Origin: Clostridiales bacterium
GTDB taxonomy: Bacteria; Bacillota; Clostridia; Lachnospirales; WQUN01
Length of the DNA: 37,592 nucleotides
Reading direction: 5' to 3'
Assembly: GCA_031289625.1 (NCBI GenBank)
Contig: JAITPB010000118.1
Coordinates: forward strand, 1 to 37,592
A model generated the notes under the pieces. The model saw only the letters and a list, made by a program, of their open reading frames with translations, had not been told where the DNA came from and made no database searches. The translations under genes were made by a program, and so were the position numbers. Shown here piece after piece: positions 25,409 through 32,622 of this stretch (positions within the stretch are counted from its first letter, which is position 1; every line of letters starts with the position of its first letter).

Positions 25409-26037
25409 TACGACGCCTCCCCAATCAGCACCTTCGGCGCAAATAATTCCAAGCGGTCGAAATGTGTGGACGCTTGCGCGGCGCTCACGCCTGTATAACG
25501 CCTGTTGTAATGCGTCAGCGCGTATTTGACGTAACAGTTGATAAAAGTGCCGTTCAACAGATCGTTTGCCCCAGATCCGGGCTGGAGACGCGTGCGCAGT
25601 TTTAGAACGAGATCCTTGTCTTTGAGCGTTTCAAAAGCGGACCCCCCGCCCGCAACCCATCCCATGGTATCCCGCGCCAGCCAGCGCATGTCAAAGACGG
25701 AGCAAAAAGAATCAGCCGCGCCGGGTTCTTCTGTAAAAGCCCAGCAAATGGGTTCCAGGCGGGCGGTTTCTGATAAAATCTCGCCGACGACGACGCGATC
25801 CCATTGCTCTGGGCGAGGGCCGAGGTTAAACTGGATTTCCCATTCTATGGTCCGCGCGGCGCCGGTCTCCTGCGGATCGTTTAATTTGACCGTCAGTCTG
25901 GGGTATCCTTCAGAGAGCCGCGCGTCCTCCTCTCCGGCAGCTGTTTTAAGACTGAAGACGAGGATAAAAAAAATCAGCATAAAAATCGAAAAAAAACAGA
26001 CGGCCTTGACGCCGCGCGTCCTGTCACAGTTTCTCAT
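25408..26037 (-). CDS. Membrane-anchored protein of unknown function in the SpoIVFB operon
   Basis: A 209-residue protein I do not recognise. A basic N-terminus and hydrophobic stretch (~13-33, KAVCFFSIFMLIFFILVFSL) indicate a signal peptide or anchor. The rest looks like an extracellular beta-rich domain (YPRLTVKLNDPQETGAARTIEWEIQF...), with two cysteines (in EPICW and DSFCSVF) that could pair. The start is the ATG at 26037, nine bases after AGGAGG; the ATG at 26109 overlaps spoIVFB and has no such site. Its position between spoIVFB and a regulator suggests a sporulation-envelope role, which is inference only. Confidence 0.7.
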   Translation of the reverse strand: MRNCDRTRGVKAVCFFSIFMLIFFILVFSLKTAAGEEDARLSEGYPRLTVKLNDPQETGAARTIEWEIQFNLGPRPEQWDRVVVGEILSETARLEPICWAFTEEPGAADSFCSVFDMRWLARDTMGWVAGGGSAFETLKDKDLVLKLRTRLQPGSGANDLLNGTFINCYVKYALTHYNRRYTGVSAAQASTHFDRLELFAPKVLIGEAS

Positions 26038-26101
26038 GAAATGATGCCTCCTGAAGCGCGGTGCGGTATGTATAGTATTGGCCGAATTTCGCGGAAACAT
26101 C

Positions 26102-26944
26102 CTAATCATTTTTCAGCAAATCGATTGCCCGTCTGCCCGCTCCCGGCTGATACGCGGCTTTGATCACCGCGCCTTCTGTAATGGCGGCGATTATCTTTTC
26201 CTGATGCGCAATCAAAAACACGCTGTACAAATCCCAGCGCAGTTCCTGCAGCATTGCAAGCAAAGACGTTTCACCATCGAACAGGAAACATTTGAACGTC
26301 CGTTTTTTAAGGGGGATGGATTCTAAACGCCGGGCGGTAAAATAACGGTAAAAATCCCATTGGAGGCGCAGCTTTTCCCGGCGGTTGTTTTGGATCAAAT
26401 ATACGCCAGCGCAGAAAAGGCTGATGTTATACGAGAACAGAACGGCTTGCACCAGCCCGGCGGCAATCAGCAGCCCGGCGAAAAAACGTGTCCATCGCGT
26501 CACAATCCGTCCGGCCCGCAGTACGCCCAGCCGTCTGCCCAGAATGATATGCCAAAACCGGCCCCCGTCCATCGGGTACGCGGGCAGAAGGTTAAAGAGA
26601 CAGAGCGCTAAATTCGCCGTGGCAAAATATCCCTGGCAGATCCCAAAAAGCAAAAAATTTACCAGCGGCCCCGCCAATACCACGGCTAACCTGGGAATCT
26701 CTGTGAGGCTTTCCATTTTTTCTATTTCAGCAATTTCGCCCAGCGGCGTTAAAACAAAACGCTTTACAGAGAGTTTAAAAAAGCGGCCCACCAGCACATG
26801 AGACAGCTCATGTATCGTGACCGCTAATAATACCAGCAAAAATTCTCGGCCGCGCCCCAAAGCGAAAGCCAATAGAATGACAGGCGGGAGGGTTGGATGT
26901 ATCTGTATTTTTACACGCGGCGTTTTTGTCCCGCTGACGCTCAT
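26102..26944 (-). CDS. spoIVFB: SpoIVFB-type intramembrane metalloprotease (S2P/M50B)
   Basis: A 280-residue site-2 protease. HELSH (~45-49) supplies the zinc-binding HExxH motif in a membrane helix, and NLLPAYPMDGGR (~117-128) gives the third ligand Asp, as in SpoIVFB. Six hydrophobic segments cover about residues 15-190. The C-terminal ~80 residues take the place of the CBS domain (FLFDGETSLLAMLQELRWDLYSVFLI) and look like half of one. SpoIVFB cleaves pro-sigma-K in the mother cell. Its ATG overlaps the upstream stop (ATGA), as spoIVFA-spoIVFB are coupled in Bacillus. Confidence 0.88.
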   Translation of the reverse strand: MSVSGTKTPRVKIQIHPTLPPVILLAFALGRGREFLLVLLAVTIHELSHVLVGRFFKLSVKRFVLTPLGEIAEIEKMESLTEIPRLAVVLAGPLVNFLLFGICQGYFATANLALCLFNLLPAYPMDGGRFWHIILGRRLGVLRAGRIVTRWTRFFAGLLIAAGLVQAVLFSYNISLFCAGVYLIQNNRREKLRLQWDFYRYFTARRLESIPLKKRTFKCFLFDGETSLLAMLQELRWDLYSVFLIAHQEKIIAAITEGAVIKAAYQPGAGRRAIDLLKND

Positions 26945-27489
26945 AAGCCATCAAACCCCGCGCCGGATTCTATCTGCGTTAAAATGTCCTCGTCGATCCG
27001 GAAATCTGCGTCCGCGTCGCTCGAAGGCGCGTTTTGGACGGATATATCCATAAAGCCAGCGGACGATTGTCCGGACGATTGTCCGCCGGACGGTTGCCCG
27101 GACGATTGCCCGGACGATTGTTTATCGGACGATTCGCCGGACGTGAAAGCCTGGGCTGTGATGTCCTCCCATGCGCCTCCCAACAGGTTCCGCGCGGAAT
27201 CTCTCGCCTTTACCCAGGCTTGCTTCGCGTCTTCGGCTGTGGTCTGCGCGCGGATGGCCGAAAGAATAGATCCGGCGGCTTTACGCGTGAAAGAAGTATC
27301 CAACAGGCTGATCACCAAAACCGCCGCCATGATCAAACCGCAGACAATAAACTGCGAAATAAGCCGCTCGCTGAATTTAACCGCCTGTCCCGCGGGATTG
27401 GCCGTGCCTGTGGGCTGCCGGGTTTCGCGGCGTTCACGCGCCGTTTCGTCCCCAACCGGACGGGTTCGCCGATAATGAGATCTTTCCAA
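26941..27489 (-). CDS. SpoIVFA-position membrane protein lacking a peptidase domain
   Basis: A 182-residue single-pass membrane protein. The N-terminus is Arg-rich (residues 1-26), followed by one membrane helix at ~43-64 and an outside region. It holds the place of spoIVFA: directly upstream of and ATGA-coupled to spoIVFB. Bacillus SpoIVFA is ~264 residues with a LytM-like C-terminal region; nothing like that is visible here. Residues ~118-145 are a (S-S-G-Q)n tract made by the 12-bp array at 27058-27142. The start is TTG at 27489, eight bases after GGAGG. I infer a shortened SpoIVFA-like scaffold; homology cannot be proved by eye. Confidence 0.55.
   Translation of the reverse strand: MERSHYRRTRPVGDETARERRETRQPTGTANPAGQAVKFSERLISQFIVCGLIMAAVLVISLLDTSFTRKAAGSILSAIRAQTTAEDAKQAWVKARDSARNLLGGAWEDITAQAFTSGESSDKQSSGQSSGQPSGGQSSGQSSAGFMDISVQNAPSSDADADFRIDEDILTQIESGAGFDGL
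27058..27142. repeat. 12-bp minisatellite array B in the SpoIVFA-position gene
   Basis: Units TCCGGACGATTG and CCCGGACGATTG repeat five or more times, with a three-base insertion in one unit (27082-27096) and a divergent unit at 27121-27136. The coding strand reads CAA-TCG-TCC-GGA, giving Gln-Ser-Ser-Gly, the same frame as array A. Confidence 0.93.
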
Positions 27490-27806
27490 ATGAATCGCCT
27501 CCGTATGCTTTCGTTTTATTTTTTATGTATATGAGGCGAACCGTTGGAATTATGCCAGCAGAATGAACCCATTACTCTGGGATATGCTATATCTAAGCAA
27601 TCGCATTAGATAATTTTAATGGCTCATACTGTGTCAGGTACTCTGTGCCTTGGATCTGACCTTGATAGGGTGAACCAATCGTTTATGGAATGTTCTGCGC
27701 AAAAAATCCTCATAATATAAATACAGCCAAACCGGCGCATTGCCGTACGGAACGCTGCCGTCAACTAAACAGCTTGCCTCTTAATAGCAAAGAATAGGAG
27801 GAAAAT
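27490..27806. other. 317-base intergenic region between divergent operons
   Basis: Besides the candidate sigma-E-like promoter at its left end and AGGAGG at 27797-27802 at its right end, I see no open frame with a ribosome binding site. The stretch near 27629-27665 (GTGTCAGGTAC...GTGCCT...) resembles the hairpin ends flanking IS200-like elements, but only a fragment is present. No clear promoter for the plus-strand operon could be placed. Confidence 0.4.
27526..27555 (-). promoter_or_regulatory. Candidate sigma-E-like promoter of the spoIVF-type operon
   Basis: Minus-strand GCATAATT (27548-27555) and CATATACA (27526-27533) are 14 bases apart. This is close to the mother-cell sigma-E pattern (kmATATT, 13-15 bases, CATACAMT), which controls spoIVF in Bacillus. 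The predicted start is ~30 bases before the TTG start codon. The match is imperfect in both boxes. Confidence 0.4.
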
Positions 27807-28028
27807 ATGCGCTTAAGAGATTCGCAAACTAAAAAACTGCTGGAATTCTCAGGGCAGATAAAACTAAAGCAGCTCGCCATGAATATGGCGCTGACGCGGC
27901 TTAAAGGGTTATACAAACAGAACCCGACGCCATCTACAATATCAAAATGTACATCCGATTTAAACGCCTTATTGCAAAAGTTCGCGTCTATTATGAAAGA
28001 CGACTATGAATGGATAGTCTCATTATAA
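27807..28028 (+). CDS. Small hypothetical protein
   Basis: A 73-residue, basic, helical protein with no membrane segment, not recognised. AGGAGG lies five bases before the ATG. It ends 14 bases before the next gene, which has its own AGGAGG, so the pair are cotranscribed. The composition (many Lys, Leu, Met, Ala; one Cys) suggests a compact helix bundle. It could assist or pair with the downstream protein; no function can be stated. Confidence 0.75.
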   Translation: MRLRDSQTKKLLEFSGQIKLKQLAMNMALTRLKGLYKQNPTPSTISKCTSDLNALLQKFASIMKDDYEWIVSL

Positions 28029-28042
28029 ACAGGAGGTATTGT

Positions 28043-29032
28043 ATGTTAAAAACGCTTGGATACAGGGCGGCGCTGAAATCATTTGAGGAAACATCCGAGA
28101 TCATTCATTCCCAAAAGGCTTTGAGTATTTCTGGAACAGAGACCTTGCTTCGCAAACTGCCCAAAGGCAATTGGATTGGCGGCTCTACCGAGTACTTTAT
28201 CGGAGAAGACGGCGGTGTCGTTACAGACGATAAATTTTTTGTGCAAGAACTGGATTTTGATACGGTTAAAATTAAAAGCTATGATGAAAAATCATTATCA
28301 GGCTTTACTGCCGACGCTTACGATAATGGTTTTGCCATTATTATACTGCCGTTTGACAGTGAAGTGCATAAATCATACGCCCGGCACGCGGCGGATTACA
28401 AAGACATATTTCTTAAAAGCGTAGTGGGCTGGATATCTGGAATTAATCTGGATAAAGCCGGCCAAACCCCGATAACGGTTAACGGCCTAACCGGTGAGGT
28501 TTACAATGACAAGGCTGTCGTGATGTTTGTCGACATCCCGGACGACCAGAATGTGCTGGTCAATATAATCAATATTTTTACACCTGATGAAAAGAGCCCG
28601 ATAATCACATTTGACGAAGAGGGATTTAAAGTCCGAAAATGCAATATCAATGGAAAACATGTCAATTTTATGGATTATATATCGGACAATAAATTAGATA
28701 CAAAACTGCCGCTCATAGGCGATTATTCCGGCGCCGGCATCAATATATCGATAAAAAACATGGAAAATGGTGAAGTGTCGCTATACGCGCCGGTATTTAA
28801 AGGCATCGAGTATCGATTCGCCAAGCCAATGCCAGACTACGAGGCGGCTTTCCGAAAAGAATTGCAGAATATTGAAAACAAAGATTCTGTGTTCGCCTGC
28901 AATTGTATATTGAATTTCCTGTACGGAGACTTGGAGGGTAAAAAAATAAACGGCTTATATGGCCCCATTACATTTGGGGAAATCGCTTGGCAGTTGGTGA
29001 ATCAGACGCTGGTATATTTGCGGATTGTATAG
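28043..29032 (+). CDS. Uncharacterised protein with LLRKLPKGNWIGGS motif
   Basis: A 329-residue soluble protein. Residues 35-53 read LLRKLPKGNWIGGSTEYFI, a motif I recall from an uncharacterised family in diverse bacteria (possibly DUF6976; not verified). There is no signal peptide or membrane helix. The middle (~80-190) alternates beta strands and Asp-rich turns; the end has two Cys (FACNCILNFLYGDLEGK). The start is the ATG at 28043, six bases after AGGAGG; the frame from 28010 overlaps the previous gene. The function is unknown. Confidence 0.75.
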   Translation: MLKTLGYRAALKSFEETSEIIHSQKALSISGTETLLRKLPKGNWIGGSTEYFIGEDGGVVTDDKFFVQELDFDTVKIKSYDEKSLSGFTADAYDNGFAIIILPFDSEVHKSYARHAADYKDIFLKSVVGWISGINLDKAGQTPITVNGLTGEVYNDKAVVMFVDIPDDQNVLVNIINIFTPDEKSPIITFDEEGFKVRKCNINGKHVNFMDYISDNKLDTKLPLIGDYSGAGINISIKNMENGEVSLYAPVFKGIEYRFAKPMPDYEAAFRKELQNIENKDSVFACNCILNFLYGDLEGKKINGLYGPITFGEIAWQLVNQTLVYLRIV

Positions 29033-29130
29033 GGCGGGTTCAACTGCCCTTTTTTTGTCCGCCAAGAATTTCAGGCCATAAGCAGACGATATTCCCTGAT
29101 GTAAGCTGTGTCACGCGCCAAAATAATTTA

Positions 29131-29186
29131 GGGGCGGCCGCCTGGCCGTCCGCGATCTGATCACGGGCGACCAGGGCGGCCGCCCC
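29131..29186. repeat. GC-rich long inverted repeat (REP-like element)
   Basis: GGGGCGGCCGCC (29131-29142) is perfectly complementary to GGCGGCCGCCCC (29175-29186). TGG/CCA and a GATC-centred inner stem extend the pairing with one bulged G. It lies between convergent genes and could form a strong hairpin. It lacks a U run, so it is more likely a dispersed palindromic element than a classic terminator. Confidence 0.75.
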
Positions 29187-29221
29187 GGCGTTGTTACGGC
29201 AAATCTAAATGTTCGTGGGTA

Positions 29222-30295
29222 TTAACTTATCAACGTTAATTCCCGCAAAGCAAAATCAAATTCATAATACTCGGGGCCGTCGTAATCGGAGTAACTGCCA
29301 TTCTCGTTTCTTATGTTCTTGCGCCTGAAAATCAGCTTCGTTCCGTCTTCCGAAACCCGAATGTCGGTAGGGTGAAAGTCATTGTTCACATACGGAGTGT
29401 GAAGTCCGTTCAAAAGATTGAGCCGTTCGCCACTTTTGTACAAAACCCACAACAACGCGGAGCCATTCGGAACACCAGTTTGCTCACCGTAAACTACAGT
29501 GCAGTCGGCGAGATCCAACCGAACATACACATGAAACAGCTCGGCGTTCATAACCGATTGCACAACGTCCTCAAACGTAATCAACGGCGCAAAGTTACCG
29601 TGCGCCCTGCTCACGGGCGCGTCGTTGAAGAGCCGCACGAACGTAGCCAAACTCTGTTCCCGCGTGTAGTACGCGTCGGGTTCAAAGCGGTTGCCGCCCA
29701 TTCCGCACATAATCCCATACCCGCGTAAAAACGACACCGCCGGCCGCGCCCACTCCGCTATAGCCTCAACATCGCTGTACTCCTCAACGTGAATCGCCGA
29801 ACTGCTCACATCCGTTTCCGCAAACGTATCATACACCTTGAACAGCATTTTAGCTGCTTCCTGCCGAGTAATGTACCCGTGAGGGTCAAATATCCCCTCG
29901 CCGCGCCCCTCGACTACTCCCAGTTCATGTGCCCAACGAACCAAAGTGTCATTCCAAGCGCTACCCTCCGTACTTTTTGTATCTGTAAACATAGAGGGCG
30001 GGGCATAGACAACTTCATTAAAATCGGCATACGAATACGCGTACAGAAAGTCGAGGGGCTCCATATTATGCTGCGCCGCTAAAAAATATATTGCAATTGC
30101 CGCGAACTCTGCTCTGGTAGTGCGTTCCTGATAGTCAGTTCCAAAATAAAAATATGGAGGTATTAGTTCAAGTAATTCAGCTTCCGCAACTTCCAAAGCC
30201 GCCCAATCGGAAACATCACCGTCCGCAGCTAACGCCACCACACAAAACTGCACACATAAAGTGATAACGAGAACAATTGCAATCATTTTTTTCAT
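29222..30295 (-). CDS. Second S-layer homology (SLH) domain protein
   Basis: A 357-residue exported protein. A signal peptide (MKKMIAIVLVITLCVQFCVVALA) is followed by three SLH-like modules at about 30-110, 115-165 (TRQEAAKMLFKVY) and 170-225 (YTREQSLATFVRLF). The C-terminal ~130 residues (from LITFEDVVQSV) form an unrecognised domain that may be beta-rich. SLH modules attach proteins to the cell wall. The preferred start is the ATG at 30295, with GGAG nine bases upstream. The ATG at 30310 overlaps the TAA of the small upstream ORF (TAATG), so coupled initiation there is also possible. Confidence 0.8.
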   Translation of the reverse strand: MKKMIAIVLVITLCVQFCVVALAADGDVSDWAALEVAEAELLELIPPYFYFGTDYQERTTRAEFAAIAIYFLAAQHNMEPLDFLYAYSYADFNEVVYAPPSMFTDTKSTEGSAWNDTLVRWAHELGVVEGRGEGIFDPHGYITRQEAAKMLFKVYDTFAETDVSSSAIHVEEYSDVEAIAEWARPAVSFLRGYGIMCGMGGNRFEPDAYYTREQSLATFVRLFNDAPVSRAHGNFAPLITFEDVVQSVMNAELFHVYVRLDLADCTVVYGEQTGVPNGSALLWVLYKSGERLNLLNGLHTPYVNNDFHPTDIRVSEDGTKLIFRRKNIRNENGSYSDYDGPEYYEFDFALRELTLIS

Positions 30296-30309
30296 TTTTG
30301 TATGCTCCA

Positions 30310-30444
30310 TTATTCGGTGTATGCACGGTCATAGAAAATATCAATTGTATCCTGAGATGAACCAGTGGTCAAGGTACAACAATCGGAATTGTACCTGAGC
30401 GAATAATTTGTCACTCGTTTGAAACTCTTTGATGATTTACTCAT
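30310..30444 (-). CDS. 44-residue small ORF upstream of the SLH gene
   Basis: Previously unlisted frame from the ATG at 30442-30444 to TAA at 30310-30312. It has AGGAG ten bases upstream and a consensus promoter just before that. The peptide starts MSKSSKSFKRVTNYSLRY and contains a Cys-Cys pair at 22-23, then a Thr/Ser/Asp-rich acidic half. There is no signal peptide or membrane helix. The TAATG overlap with the SLH frame argues for coupling, either a leader peptide controlling that gene or a small independent product. No family is recognised. Confidence 0.65.
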   Translation of the reverse strand: MSKSSKSFKRVTNYSLRYNSDCCTLTTGSSQDTIDIFYDRAYTE

Positions 30445-30467
30445 AATTAAAAATCTCCTATTAAGGT

Positions 30468-30496
30468 AATATACAGCAGATTAAACAGTATGTCAA
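30468..30496 (-). promoter_or_regulatory. Strong sigma-A promoter of the small ORF and SLH gene
   Basis: Minus-strand consensus TTGACA (30491-30496) and TATATT (30468-30473), spacing 17. The predicted start near 30461 gives a very short leader with AGGAG almost at the transcript end. Confidence 0.8.
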
Positions 30497-30630
30497 GAGA
30501 GAAATCGTAAATTCTTTAAAATTCCTACTTTCACTTTGTTGCTATATTATCTTCAAAAGTTCGTATTTACGCCATAGAAATCTCTATAACGCAAGGATTT
30601 GGGATTTTGAAAAGTCAAAAAGGGAAAAAC

Positions 30631-30660
30631 AAAAAAGCCCCGCTTTTGCCTTAGCGGGGC
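30631..30660 (-). terminator. Intrinsic terminator after the Rpn pseudogene
   Basis: GCCCCGC (30637-30643) pairs with GCGGGGC (30654-30660). On the minus strand it is followed by TTTTTTGTTTTT. Confidence 0.9.
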
Positions 30661-30694
30661 CGGATACACCGATCATCCTTTGGGTTGGTTCTGT

Positions 30695-31088
30695 CTACAC
30701 CGTATAGACAATGCCTTGCTTGTTTAATTCGGCAATCACGTTATCTCGATATTGCGGATCGAGCTGCACGCTTTCCATTGCTTCTGCCAGAGAAGCGCGC
30801 CATTTTTTTATGATAATGACCGCAGCTTCTACAGCTTTCAGGTTACCTTCTTCTCTAACTTCTTCTCTGCCTTCTTCTCTGCCTTCTTCCCTGGCTTCCT
30901 CCATCCAAACTTTCCGAGCTTCTTCAATGTTAAATTCAGTCATAAGCATGTTATACGCCTCCGATCCATATTGCTTGAGGTATTCTTTCATAATTTATCG
31001 CGTTAAACAGCTCGATAACTCTTTTTGTGTCGTAGAAATAGCTGCTGAACAAAGAATCCTTGAACTTGCGGTTTGCGGGTATGATCAA
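30695..31088 (-). pseudogene. Internally deleted Rpn-family nuclease gene
   Basis: Two pieces of an Rpn gene joined with loss of the middle. A TTG at 31086-31088, behind AGAGGGGGCG, opens the family N-terminus IIPANRKFKDSLFSSYFYDTKRVIELFNAI. At about 31000 the frame shifts by one base into a 98-residue C-terminal piece with the (E-E-G-R-E-E-G)n run and a helical tail ending YRDNVIAELNKQGIVYTV, closely like the tail of the intact gene at 13019. The nuclease core of roughly 200 residues is gone. Promoter, ribosome binding site and terminator all remain, so RNA and possibly the tail peptide (ATG at 30991) may still be made. Confidence 0.8.
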
Positions 31089-31110
31089 CGCCCCCTCTGA
31101 TTATAAATCC

Positions 31111-31139
31111 ATTATATACGAAAGCCCGAAATGGATCAA
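31111..31139 (-). promoter_or_regulatory. Retained sigma-A promoter of the Rpn pseudogene
   Basis: Minus-strand TTGATC (31134-31139) and TATAAT (31111-31116) are 17 bases apart, directly upstream of the TTG start. Confidence 0.65.
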
Positions 31140-31185
31140 CACGGACGTGGCCTGACACAGCGAAAAATCCCCTATCAGCTGCATA

Positions 31186-31231
31186 TTGACAAGCCTCATA
31201 TAGATTGATATTCTATATATCGAAAATCTAT
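31186..31231 (+). promoter_or_regulatory. PadR promoter with overlapping inverted repeat
   Basis: TTGACA (31186-31191) and TATTCT (31209-31214) are 17 bases apart. An inverted repeat, ATAGATT (31200-31206) with AATCTAT (31225-31231) plus inner GATAT/ATATC (207-211, 217-221), covers the -10 box. Its position fits an autoregulatory PadR operator. Confidence 0.6.
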
Positions 31232-31248
31232 TACACAGGGGGCCACTT

Positions 31249-31584
31249 ATGAAGATCGACAAAGAGCTGCTGAAAGGGAGTACATCCATTCTCATTCTTT
31301 CCCTGCTGGAAGGGGAAGACATGTACGGGTATCAGATCGCGCGGACGCTTAAGGAAAAATCGGATCAGATATTTGACATGAAGGAAGGCACAATGTATCC
31401 AATGCTGCACGGATTGGAAGACCAAAAAGCGATCGAGTCCTATTGGCTGGATACTGGCAACAGGCGGCGAAGATATTACAAAATCACACAAGACGGCTTG
31501 AATCTGCTGCGGCATAAAAAAGATGAATGGCAAACGTTTACCAACGCGATCAACACGGTGATTGAATATTTTTCCCATGTATGA
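31249..31584 (+). CDS. PadR-family transcriptional regulator
   Basis: A 111-residue winged-helix regulator. LLKGSTSILILSLLEGEDMYGYQIARTL at 8-35 is the PadR N-terminus. EGTMYPMLHGLEDQKAIESYW contains the recognition helix, and RRRRYYKITQDGLNLL the wing. A C-terminal helix (DEWQTFTNAINTVIEYF) dimerises. PadR proteins usually repress an adjacent transporter or detoxification gene; here the only downstream neighbour on the same strand is a small membrane gene after an opposing rhomboid-like gene. GGGGG precedes the ATG. Confidence 0.92.
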   Translation: MKIDKELLKGSTSILILSLLEGEDMYGYQIARTLKEKSDQIFDMKEGTMYPMLHGLEDQKAIESYWLDTGNRRRRYYKITQDGLNLLRHKKDEWQTFTNAINTVIEYFSHV

Positions 31585-31623
31585 AAAACGCGCGGCATTG
31601 TTTGCGAAAATATCCTTCCCCCG

Positions 31624-32283
31624 CTATCTCCTGAAATTTCGCTTCCACTGGGCCCGGCGATGCGCCTGCTGGATCCTGTTCCGCACAGGTTTACCGAAAA
31701 AGAGAGCCAAGTTGATCACGGACAGCAGCAGCGCGATTCTGTCCGGCCAGGTGCTGAAAACCAGTGAATAGACAAAGAACAGGACGTCCAGTAAAGCGAG
31801 GTATTTGACTTTCACCGGTAAAACGAAAAAGATTAGGATTTGAAAGTCTGGAAACAGAATCGCGAAGGCCAGGAACAGGGAGAGGTTGATGTAAACATTC
31901 GTCGCGTAGCCTGTGATCAAACCGGCCAGCATGGTTCCCAGCATCCCGCACAAATAATACAGGTTGAATTTATACGCGCCCCATTCGCGTTCCAGCGCCG
32001 AACCGACCATCCAATAAAAATACAGTGAAAAAAAGATAAACAGCAGACTGGCGCTGGGCGGCAAAAAGATAAAGCCGATCAGCCGCCAGATTTGCCCGTG
32101 CAGAATAGCCTGCCTGTCAAACATAAGCCAATACTGCAAGTTGATGGATAATCCTTGCGAGAGAAATAAATTCAACACGTAAACAGCGCCCATACCGATC
32201 ACAATGTACAGCATCAAATTGTGGATGGCGTATCTGCTGATTTTGCGCTCCAGAGACAGGAGCCAGAATTTTTTGCTTGCCAT
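31624..32283 (-). CDS. Rhomboid-like membrane protein lacking the catalytic motif
   Basis: A 219-residue membrane protein with about six hydrophobic segments. GQIWRLIGFIFLPP carries the conserved WR of the rhomboid L1 loop, and LEREWGAYKFNLYYL the next conserved block. The active-site GxSG is replaced by GYATN...LSL, and no conserved His helix is visible, so it is probably a pseudoprotease. The longer frame starts with TTG at 32313; the ATG at 32283 follows GAAGG with eight-base spacing and is preferred. It is convergent with padR. Confidence 0.75.
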   Translation of the reverse strand: MASKKFWLLSLERKISRYAIHNLMLYIVIGMGAVYVLNLFLSQGLSINLQYWLMFDRQAILHGQIWRLIGFIFLPPSASLLFIFFSLYFYWMVGSALEREWGAYKFNLYYLCGMLGTMLAGLITGYATNVYINLSLFLAFAILFPDFQILIFFVLPVKVKYLALLDVLFFVYSLVFSTWPDRIALLLSVINLALFFGKPVRNRIQQAHRRAQWKRNFRR

Positions 32284-32315
32284 GGCGCAACCTTCTTTTC
32301 TGATTTGATTCAAAA

Positions 32316-32344
32316 ATTATACCGTAAAACTGCAGCCCCTTCAA
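32316..32344 (-). promoter_or_regulatory. Sigma-A-type promoter of the rhomboid-like gene
   Basis: Minus-strand TTGAAG (32339-32344) and TATAAT (32316-32321) with a 17-base spacer, about 30 bases before the ATG. Confidence 0.65.
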
Positions 32345-32436
32345 TACCCCGCAGACCCGTCTAGAAAAAAAACGTATATAACGTATATTATACTAAATTA
32401 CTAAAATAAACGAATGAAATGAAAGGAGAAAAGGGT

Positions 32437-32622
32437 ATGTGGAGTACTTTAATCATTCTCATTGTGTTCGCTTCCGTGATCTCCATCATTAAGATGGGAT
32501 TGAGACACGCGGAGAATATCGAGCGCATCAAACACGGCTATCCCACCCTTGACGACAAAGCGCCGATGGATTTGCGGCATAAATCTCACGGGGAGAGCGG
32601 TCATGATGAGCGGTTGCAATAA
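32437..32622 (+). CDS. Small single-pass membrane protein
   Basis: A 61-residue protein: one N-terminal membrane helix (MWSTLIILIVFASVISIIKMGL) and a charged cytoplasmic-type tail (HAENIERIKHGYP...). It is not recognised beyond a general likeness to short helix-plus-tail envelope proteins. The start is the ATG at 32437, eight bases after AAGGAG; the ATG at 32419 precedes that site. Its last 20 bases overlap the adenosyltransferase gene. Confidence 0.7.
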   Translation: MWSTLIILIVFASVISIIKMGLRHAENIERIKHGYPTLDDKAPMDLRHKSHGESGHDERLQ

